The notes below the pieces were generated by a model. It saw only the letters and a list, made by a program, of their open reading frames with translations. It did no database searches and had not been told where the DNA came from. A DNA stretch of 64,000 bases from Tuctoria greenei (lineage: Eukaryota > Streptophyta > Magnoliopsida > Poales > Poaceae), in contig JAYESD010000003.1 in the NCBI GenBank assembly GCA_036927565.1, positions 98,317,591-98,381,590 of the forward strand, given 5' to 3'. A program made the translations under genes and the position numbers. Of this stretch, positions 56,099-64,000 are shown one piece after another. How positions within the stretch are numbered: position 1 is the first letter of the stretch; each line of letters opens with the position of its first letter.

Positions 56099-58143
56099 CT
56101 AAGGTTTCACCGGAGGTGATGTGTCACAACTAAGCACATCCAACCAAGGGCCCCCTCTTGTGCTGTTCGAATCACAGGGCAGTCCCGCCACTATTGCAAA
56201 CTCAACTGACTCCCATTCCCTGTTCCCCCAAATGATTCGAACAATGCTAGCAATACACCTAACTAATCGGCTAAGCCACACCCATACATGGCTTGTGGTG
56301 GCACTGTTGTCTTGGCTTATTCATGCATGAACTGGTCCTTAGATCTAAGGCAAGCTAACCACCGTATGATCCAACCCAGTTCGCAAACCATGCTTGCTTA
56401 GATCTCCCGAGTCCCATGTTACCAAATAGTCATATTCATCTATTCTCATCATCCATAAGTTCATTAATTCATAACTGTGCCATTTGTTTGGTTCCAATCC
56501 CAATTAATTTAAAGTTGAGCAAAAAGGTAAAATATCCTTCCCGTCTCTAAACAATATAAACCAAGTGACAAGGGTGGTCATACAAGTCCAGTAAACACCT
56601 ATCATGGGTTTCCCATCAATTTGACACAAGCACACAATTTTGCAAATAAAACATTTGAAAATAGGATCAAAATGATCAAGGACACTTGCCTTGTTCTTGT
56701 GGCTGGTTTGGATCAGAAGTTTCAAAGTTCTGGTGCTGAAGTTCCTCGTAAGCACCCTCTAGAGCGTTACATTCTATTCTGCACGACAATTATGCAAAAC
56801 AAATATTACAATCAATAAATGCTCATATAGTACTCAATATGCCTTGACATGCACGAATGATGCAATTATGATGTAGTACATGTTAATTGGTTGTTATAGT
56901 TGCTTACTATCTAGTTACAATTAATTTTGACATGTTAGAACAAGTTTTGAGTCATTATGAAGAAAACTAAAGAAGTTCCAGGAATTCCAGAATTGAAGGA
57001 CCAGACTAGTTTGTACCTTGGGCCGGACATGTCCGCACTGGATCAGAAAGTTTAATGAACTAGTCCGCACAGGACGTGACAAGTCCGCTATGACTAGGGT
57101 TTTAACGACAAGTCCGCTATGACATGACTGAGTTAGATGTGGAACCATATTACATAGGAAATGGATCTAAGGTAATTACCATGAATACTAGGGTTCAAAG
57201 GTCGAGGATTCGATGGAACTCAAGAACTTGACGTCTAGATCCGATGAGGATGAAGAATTGATGAAAATAAAGTTGACATTGAAGAATCGATGAAGAAGAT
57301 CGCAACAGCAACGACGATTTCGATTGATCCTTCCTCTTCTTGTTCTTCCTTCCCTTCCTTCTTATCCCTTCAAGAGAGGCGGCTATGAAGAGAGCAGGCG
57401 CTGGGATTCGTCTAACGTGGCAAAGGGGTAAAGGGTGGGTGGTGGGGTGTTTATATAGGAGGAGAGGTTGTAGGGTTAGGGTGGAATACAAATAGATGGC
57501 GGGCGGGACAAGTAGAGGCTTTGGTAGTGTCCCACATGGGCTCCTCAGGGGTGGGGCACGATGTTCTTGGGCCCAAATAAGGCAATTACTCAATAACTCA
57601 TCGTGGAGGAAAAGCAGAATCTGAGTCGAAACCCTACACATTGGACTAGTCCGTAGTTAGGTCGAACAAGTCTGACCAGGTACAGAGAGTTCAACGGAGA
57701 AGTCTGGTGCAATACCAGACAAGTCCATTCAAGATTAGAGAGTCAAATGGACAAGTCCAGTGTCAAGTCGGACAAGTCCGGGATTGTCCAGTTTCAAATC
57801 CAGACCAAGTTTTTAGGAGTTTTTAGTAGCGATCATCAGACTAATCTGTGTACGATAATGGCAAGTCCAGATGGGAACAGAAACAAAATTGGATTAGTCC
57901 ATAAAATCAATGGACAAGTCTAGAGAACATCAGAAATAATTTTGGACTAATCCATAGCAATTAACGGAAAAGTATGGGGGACAACACTAGCTAAATCGGA
58001 CTAGTCCGAGGTCCAATCCGAACAAGTCCGTACTAAGCTAGGTTTTTAATTGCTTTTTGTATCCTTATTCATTTTAGTCTTGTTCCTCTTTGTGTTGTAT
58101 CATATTAGACATGGATTAGAATGGATGCAATGAGGGTGTTACA
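56099..58143 (-). repeat. Del-B 5' LTR, part 2 (right of Athila-1)
   Basis: It continues the LTR after CACTAAGG and matches 40433-41742, then adds about 730 bp absent from the truncated 3' LTR. It ends ATGCAATGAGGGTGTTACA, the usual TGTAACACCC sense start of Del LTRs. The TATA box is at 57450-57459 (sense CCTATATAAACACC). Confidence 0.88.
56995..58040. repeat. Cluster of GGACTAGTCC / GGACAAGTCC palindromes in the Del-B LTR
   Basis: Perfect GGACTAGTCC is at 57643 and 57998, and GGACAAGTCC at 57759 and 57770. At least ten one- to three-mismatch copies are also present, largely alternating TAG and AAG forms. GTCCGCACTGG (about 57028) is shared with the Sire-A cluster. Confidence 0.8.
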
Positions 58144-58148
58144 TAGTA

Positions 58149-60257
58149 TCTATACTTACTGTTATTAAGCACCTATCTCTAAGTGATTATCACACATAAT
58201 TGCTCAAAATGATCATATAATACCCAAACCAACCATCAACCAATAAACCATTGTGTGATAATCATGAATTTTGTCCCAAGCCGCTCTTGTCCGTGAGCAC
58301 GGCTATCTAGACAATTTGTCCAACTCTGCAGAGTGTGTATCCTTTACTCGTGGCTCGTCGACCATATTACACACTTTCGTAGGTGTGTGGCCAGAAGATC
58401 ACTATGAGGCCTTTCTGATGGTTCTCCCGACTGCATTGGCCCTATGATGATTCAATGCTCCGACACATAGAGTATATTTTCCCCCTACTAGAAGAAGCCC
58501 CCTCTTGAGCCATGCGTATCCGAAGGCAGTACTCTGAACCAATTTCTCTCTCATACTGTTTACCAACGCTACATCGGAATAGATCAAATTATTGAACCAA
58601 GTTTTCCCATATACAAGCCTATGATGATATTGTAAGGCTTAGTAACTTCCTCCATAAACCGATCCTTATAATTCGATAGGTGTCATTCCGCATACCAAGT
58701 TTTCGTGCACGCATGCACCATCCATCCAAACCGCCTTTTAGATTTCTATAAACTACAATCAACATTTTTAATATATCATAATTAAATGTAATTCAGAATA
58801 AGCATGTATCATGATTTCTCCCATTTACTAAATATGGCTAAGCATAAAAAATAATCAAAACAAAACCCATCCAATCCCTGGTGACAAGAAATAACGCGGG
58901 GAAACAAGGAATAACATGTCATTGGATTCAAATATAAATTTAGCACGCAACTAAATAAAACTTAGTAAAAAGGGTGCAAGATGGTCAAGGATACTTGCCT
59001 CCGTGGAAGTGTTGGTTACCAAAGTGGAAGTGATGTTCCTGAAGGTTGTATGTTGGCACGAGAACCGATGCTAACCAAGTAATCGTATCCGCAATTAAAA
59101 AAGAAACCTATAATAAGAAACACTCACAAAAATCCAAACATCACAATATAATGAGAAACTCATAAAACGTACGCATTTACAATGTTACGTGGAATTTGCG
59201 TATTTTAAGTTATATTTCCTTAATTAGAGAATAGTATAATATTATATTATGAATGAAAATATGCTTTAAACAATTTCATATTATTCCTATATTTTGTTTT
59301 AAACTTGATATTATTTTTGATGTAATTACATATTCAAAATGCACTTGAAAGTTAATCTCAATATAAAGGTATACACTAAGTAAATTTTTATATCATTTTA
59401 TTCGTTAGTTATATGTCTAATATAACACCAGATTCAAAAATAGATTTGAAATACAATTAAATGTATGTTTTCACAATTGATTTTGTGAGTTTGGACCTTA
59501 GTATAATTACATTCGAATTAAAATAATTATTTTGAGTAAATATTATTGTTTAAATAATTAATAGTAACTTTCTAGGATTTATTCCAATTTATTTACAAAT
59601 TTCTCGAATTAATTTGTTATTTTTTACACAAAATGAGACTTTATTATGTTTATATTGTATTAAAATAAATAATACAAATTATTCTATGTCTAAAATAATT
59701 AGAGAATAAAAAATGCACTCGAAATTCGTTTTATGCCTAAATTACTAGTTAAAATAAATTAATCAAATTTGAAACAGCCTTAAAATATTAATTCAGATTT
59801 TTATCAGGATGTTTCTACAAAATTTTACTAAATTATAAAATTTTCTACAATTTCTAATAAGTGCAAGGATTTTTTAGTAAAATCACAAAATAAACACCAG
59901 TTAAATTTCATTTTGTCTAAATTCTGAGGTTGAAATTAGATTCTATAATTAAAACCTAATTATTGTAAAGGAGAGGGGTGCTATTGAAAAGTTTTGGAGC
60001 TAAGTGTAATTTAACAAAAGGAGCATGGGTTTATATATAAAAGATGAAAGGATATGACTTGATCTATTCTTGGCCGTTAGATCTAGGATGGGTGACTTAC
60101 GTTTTATTTCATGAAGGGGTATGTAATGTCTTAATCTTGGTCGTTCGTATTGGATCCGAGGGCCACGAAGAGGCCACATCAGCCTGCGGTGGTGTCGGTG
60201 GCAAGGCGCGACAGCGCAGGCATGGCAGCTCGCCAGAGCTGAACCAATCGGCACTCC
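58149..60257 (-). repeat. Del-A 5' LTR, part 2 (right of Del-B)
   Basis: It continues from TCTATACTTACTG and matches 34826-36400 of the 3' LTR, with about 590 extra bases at 58880-59465. The TATA box is at 60030-60040 (sense TTATATATAAACC). It stops at the Athila-2 edge; the rest of this LTR should lie to the right of the window. Confidence 0.82.
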
Positions 60258-61864
60258 TGTTGACGTTGTCATACACCGATTTCATCTATCAATATAACTC
60301 AATTATGTGAAGGAAATATCATTTCTTGCACACATCACCTTTCTATTGAACCTATTTCAACTTATCTTTTGAGAAAGTAGTGCATGCGGGGATCTTATGC
60401 ATAATTGAAGTGAAACAAGGGGATGGACCCTATAAAATATCATCCTAGCCAATCAAGCGATGACATGTGGCTCCACATGTATCAAATGGACCACAAATAG
60501 AAGTATCTGAGGCCATCCAATGGTGTAACACAAATATCAGTCAATGGGATCCACCTGGCAGAGACCAGGAGGAAGCACAGCCCCAACGGGGCTGAAACCA
60601 GGTCGGCCGACCTCCCTAGTCGGTCGACAAGGGAGTGGCAAATAACCCTGTCAAATACCACGTGTTGGCTCCTCCCGGCTTGAAGAGGTCATGGGTGACT
60701 GATTCGCGCGCTTTTGATGGCGGGAACCGACCCTTCTCCATTCTATAAATAGGACCCCTCACCCCTCACTTCAACACACACCACTTGAGTATTCATCCAT
60801 TGTATCCACTACTCTCCATAGGATTAGAGGAGCATAGGTTGTAGAGAGGAGAGTCTCTAATCCATAGTCCAAGTAGGAGAGGAGTAGAAGGAGTCTCTTC
60901 CAATTTCTAATTGGGAAAGGTATGGCTCTTATATTCCTATTTGTATTCGTGACTTTATTCTTAATAAAGATGTTACCTTTAGTCTTCTATTGTTCATATA
61001 CTTGGATGAAGCGTTTCTTATTTGATTGTGTATTCCATGTATGTGGTAGGAGTAGTATTTATGATTATGCTATAGCATTTTCATTTTATCATCATATACA
61101 CTACAAACCTCCACTACACTCTAATTAGCTATGACATGATTATGTTAACATGAATCACTTATGCTATGAATTAACATTGGTTCAACGATGATTTAGTTCA
61201 TTGCCGTAGGATGGCTTGTGCCTAGGCTCTCAAGGTAATTACTTAATATGCTAGCATGGTGCTAGGATAGAGAGTAGCATTGAATGTCTCGTAGACCCAC
61301 AGATTGAAGAGGTAGGCAGTAGGTGGTGACAGCCCTATCTATGCTTTGTAATCCTCCATATTCGGCTATGCCATAGGCTCTTGGCGGGAGTCATCCTAGT
61401 GATGCTAGGGGTAAACTCGTGCCTGATGTGTTAATCCATTTAGCATGAGAATTCGTAATTGACATGATCATTAGTAACTAACTTAGGATATGTATATGTA
61501 CATTAGAAGCATCGTAGGAGTCTCTACCTAACCCTTAGCCTAGCCTCTCTTGACCTCATTTATCCCCTTAGGATAGAATGCTCATGTGTGTGTCACACTA
61601 CTCCAACTATCATTTATCCATACTTGCTAAAACCTTACCTAGATCAACCTAGCCCCTCCACTTTGATGATTGCTTTGCTTCCATCTAGTCTTCCTTTGGT
61701 AGAATATAAATGACACCCATTGGGAATACTCTTAGAGGGGAAATGCTACATCGATAGTTTCCGTGCGCTTGCGGATTTACATGTATAATCTAAAATCTAT
61801 TAACAAGCATTTCTGGCACCACTGCTAGAGATGAATTGTTACTAGTGCATAGGAACCGTCAACA
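60258..61864 (+). repeat. Athila-2 5' LTR (about 1.6 kb)
   Basis: It starts TGTTGACGTTGTC and ends ACCGTCAACA, and is colinear with the Athila-1 LTR but clearly more diverged from it than the two Athila-1 LTRs are from each other. The TATA box is at 60743-60752 (CTATAAATAGG). A degenerate PBS-like unit (TAACAAGCATTTCTGGCACC) lies at 61801, 60 bp before the true PBS unit. Confidence 0.88.
60922..61128 (+). other. Short hydrophobic ORF in the Athila-2 LTR leader (68 codons)
   Basis: It reads MALIFLFVFVTLFLIKMLPL with WMKRFLFDCVFHVCGR and YDYAIAF. It has the same start context (GGGAAAGGT) and position as in Athila-1. See the Athila-1 entry for alternatives. Confidence 0.45.
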
Positions 61865-61872
61865 AGCACTTA

Positions 61873-61890
61873 TGGCGCCGTTGCTGGGGA
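61873..61890 (+). promoter_or_regulatory. Athila-2 primer binding site
   Basis: TGGCGCCGTTGCTGGGGA differs by one base from the Athila-1 PBS. Confidence 0.82.
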
Positions 61891-61997
61891 AGTCAGCCAA
61901 AGTATTGCATGATTGAGTGAATAGTATAGGACCCTGGTAGGTTTTAGTAGGATGACCCTTCTTTGTTTTTGCATTCTATGTGAAAATAGGGTAGTGT

Positions 61998-63177
61998 ATG
62001 TGTGGTTTCCGCTTGCCAAAAAACTTTGTTGAAGATTTTGAATCCCTTCTGAGAGATCGACCTCGTGTCGTTACTCCTCAGAAGCTTCGAGTGTCAACGC
62101 AAGCCAGCACAACTGCACCAACAACCGAAATGCTAATGGCCTAAAACACCCTTTGTGAGTTTTTGGCTCCCTCTGCTAACAATGTGCCTGTTGGGCCCAC
62201 TATTAACACGGGAGACGTGAACATCGAAATCAATACTAGACTTATCACTATGGTGCAAGCCAACCCATTTTGTGTAAAGGCTAACGAGGATGCAAGTGCT
62301 CACCTGCAACATTTCCTTGAGATCTACAACACTTTTAAGATCAAGGACGTATATCCTAATGTTGTCCATCTTAGGATGTTTCCGTTTTCTCTTCTTGGGA
62401 AAGCGAAACAGTTGTTCTACGCAAACCAAAGTGCTATAGACACTTGGGAGAAGTGTTCTCAGACATTCCTCACAAAGTTTTTCCTGTTGGGCAAGACCGA
62501 TTCCCTACGTGGAACAATTTCCATCTTCCAGCAAGATGCCAAGGAATCTATTCCTTAGGCTTGGGGAAGGCTTCAGGAGTACATCCTAGCTTGTCCCCAC
62601 CATCGGATGGATGACTGGCTCATCATCAAAAACTTCTACAATGGGTTGATCCCTTCCGCACGTGACCATGTTGATGCTGCTGTTGGAGGTGCCTTCTTCT
62701 CATTGATAGTGCTCAAAGCCAACGATTTGATTGAGAAGATGGTGTCAAACATGGGTTGGAGCAACGAGCGTCTCCATACCCACCAGCGAGGCGTGCACAC
62801 CTTGAAGGAGGGGGACATGATCGCTGCCAAATTGGACCTCCTTATGAAGAAGATTGATGGACAATGCAATGGTGAGGTATGTGGCAATGCCTATGCCTTA
62901 GACTCTCACATCACTTGTGAAGTCTGTGGCAACACGGGCGTTTTGGGCAATGACTGCCAGAAACCAGTGAGGATGCCCTATACGTAGCCAACAATGGAAA
63001 CAACAATGGCTATCATTCAGGATGTCAAGGGTGGGGTCAACCATGCCCATTCCTTCAAAGAGGGTACAACAACAATGGCAATAATGGAAATCAACCCAAC
63101 TTGAGAGAAATTGCCATTGGCCGGCTAAAGATCAATGAGGCTATATCCAAGAAGCTATCGGCCAATGACAAGACCCT
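61998..63177 (+). pseudogene. Athila-2 gag, truncated
   Basis: The start ATG 61998 reads MCGFRLPKNFVEDFESLLRD, as in Athila-1. The frame has stops near 62142 and 62556 and a one-base deletion near 62950. Matching blocks are ANPFCVKANEDASAHLQHFL, WEKCSQTFLTKFF and LLMKKIDGQCNGEVCGN. The zinc knuckle reads CEVCGNTGVLGNDC, with the zinc-binding His replaced by Val. The coding similarity ends at SKKLSANDKTL, where the next element starts. Confidence 0.88.
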
Positions 63178-63476
63178 ATGATGATGACATCACAACAGCG
63201 GAGACGCGCATTAAACTGCAAGGACCAATCACAAGAGCACGGACACGGTTATTAAATCAGAAGGTGAACTCGTTCTTAACTTCTTTGGCATGTGAGTTTG
63301 AGAATAGACTGCTATGTGATGATTTAATTGTTATTAGGAATAATGGAGAGTATCAACAAGTTAAGGAAGGAGGCCTTGGGAGCGTGGAGAACCACCTGGG
63401 ACGTCCACAAGTTGATGGAAACAGTTTACAACTCGGACTCGAGTTCAACTCGGAGTCCAGGAGCAGTCCACCTTAA
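63178..63476 (+). pseudogene. C-terminal end of another gypsy polyprotein
   Basis: The frame starts YDDDITTAETRIKLQGPITR with ARTRLLNQKVNSFL, the DGPxTRARAxxLNxxVNSFL pattern found at the very C-terminus of many grass gypsy polyproteins, after integrase. It ends ESRSSPP and a stop at 63476. It joins the Athila-2 gag directly, and the join shares the bases ACCCTA. No integrase core lies upstream, so only the tail is present. Confidence 0.65.
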
Positions 63477-64000
63477 AACAGATGCCCAGGAGGCATACGG
63501 ACTCTGTTTTTGACGTTCTACATATACACGGAAAGAGAAGAAGATAAACTTTCCAATGGTTCTGGTTACACCTCAAAATTCTTCCGAAGTCATTGGGAAT
63601 CGTCGAAACAAGTCGAGTCTAGATTTCTGTCCGGTGCTACGCTACCGAATCGGGCCTTTGGGCCTTGTATCCCGTAAGAGTCCATTAGGGACGCGTCTGA
63701 TCGTGTTTTGGTCGAACCCTAGCCTACAAATACTGCAGCCACCGGTCATATTTGGTGGGTTTTGCTTAGATCAATAAAATCGCCGTTCTACGGTTTGTGA
63801 GACCCCAACTTCGCGATTTCTGATCGTGTCTTCTACGTTCTTGCTCGTGTTCTCGGTTGCACTTGCAGGGATTAGCCTTCATGGCGAGGTCAAGCGTGTG
63901 AAGCACGGTTGATAACCAACGGAGCCGTGGTGTAGTGATTGCAGGGGTACTCAAACCGCTCGAGTGCCGCAGATCATCAACATCGAGTTCTCCACCCCAA
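63477..64000 (+). other. Probable 3' LTR or 3' region of the terminal gypsy element
   Basis: It is non-coding. It has CTACAAATACTGCAG (TATA-like, about 63725), ATCAATAAAATCGCC (poly(A)-like, about 63770) and GAGACCCCAACTTCGCG, in the order expected for U3-R-U5. The element edge TG is not fixed with confidence, and the region runs off the right end. Confidence 0.45.

Larger units (their letters stand above)
39526..58143 (-). mobile_element. Del-B: Del/Tekay-type gypsy element, split by Athila-1
   Basis: LTRs starting TGTGACACCC / TGTGACGCCC flank gag, protease, RT, RNase H and a truncated integrase on the minus strand. The flanking TSD is TACTA (39521-39525) versus TAGTA (58144-58148). The uninterrupted site is seen in the other Del-A LTR as AATTACTATCTATCC near 34820. 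Athila-1 (46613-56093) splits its 5' LTR. A deletion removed the end of integrase, the polypurine tract and the U3 start of the 3' LTR. Confidence 0.9.
34413..60257 (-). mobile_element. Del-A: gag-only Del/Tekay-type gypsy element, split by Del-B
   Basis: The left (3') LTR is 34413-37254. The right (5') LTR starts at 39112, is interrupted at 39525 by Del-B, resumes at 58149 and is interrupted again at 60257 by Athila-2. The 1.86-kb internal part (37255-39111) has only gag, with no protease, RT or integrase. It is therefore non-autonomous. The left-flank TSD would be CACCG (34408-34412); the right flank is outside the window. Confidence 0.85.
60258..63177 (+). mobile_element. Athila-2: 5' LTR and gag, cut at about 63178
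   Basis: It is the same family as Athila-1, inserted in the Del-A LTR (left-flank TSD candidate ACTCC, 60253-60257). The 5' LTR, PBS and most of gag are present, then the sequence changes abruptly at DKTL codons to a different gypsy element. No protease, ORF-1-like gene or 3' LTR is seen in the window. Confidence 0.85.

Overview
This window is plant nuclear DNA, almost certainly from a grass (Poaceae). It is almost wholly made of nested LTR retrotransposons: Sirevirus-type Copia, Tat-lineage, Athila-lineage and Del/Tekay-type Ty3/gypsy, with plant-type primer binding sites. No rRNA, tRNA, bacterial operon or CRISPR feature was seen. No intact host gene is visible; one short exon-like fragment lies in the only stretch not clearly made of transposons. 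Family and lineage names come from protein motifs read by eye, and the species cannot be named.

Left nest (1-21035), all minus strand. An old Athila-lineage element (here Athila-3) supplies the 5' LTR (17069-21035) and a decayed gag (16357-16990). A non-autonomous CACTA DNA transposon (17357-19451, TSD TGT) sits in its LTR. A Sirevirus Copia element (Sire-A, 5' LTR 14811-16356) interrupts its gag. A Tat-lineage gypsy element (5' LTR 7390-8236) interrupts the Sire-A reverse transcriptase and runs off the left edge. A solo LTR of a second Sirevirus family (11033-12613, TSD TAATG/TAACG) lies between Sire-A gag and protease/integrase.

Middle (21036-34412). Poorly classifiable, partly AT-rich DNA is split by a full-length decayed Copia element (Copia-B, 21564-31149, minus strand, TSD GAGAA). 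It ends in an exon-like fragment (34113-34412) cut by the next insertion.

Right nest (34413-64000). Del-A is a gag-only Del/Tekay-type element on the minus strand. Its 5' LTR holds Del-B (39526-58143, TSD TACTA/TAGTA), a fuller element whose integrase end and 3' LTR edge are deleted. The 5' LTR of Del-B holds Athila-1 (46613-56093, plus strand, TSD ACCCA). Athila-1 encodes gag-protease and an ATHILA ORF-1-like protein but no reverse transcriptase or integrase. The Del-A LTR also holds Athila-2 (from 60258), whose gag changes abruptly near 63178 into the 3' end of another gypsy element.

All elements are decayed by stops, frameshifts or catalytic-residue changes; any movement would need proteins in trans. 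The most interesting signals lie outside the standard genes: a CACTA element built almost entirely of two related tandem-repeat arrays with higher-order periodicity; a short hydrophobic ORF recurring in the LTR leader of the Athila copies; an internal copy of the Athila LTR promoter module upstream of the ORF-1-like gene; PBS-like sequence repeated in tandem inside Athila U5; and clusters of the palindrome GGACTAGTCC in LTRs of two unrelated retrotransposon superfamilies.
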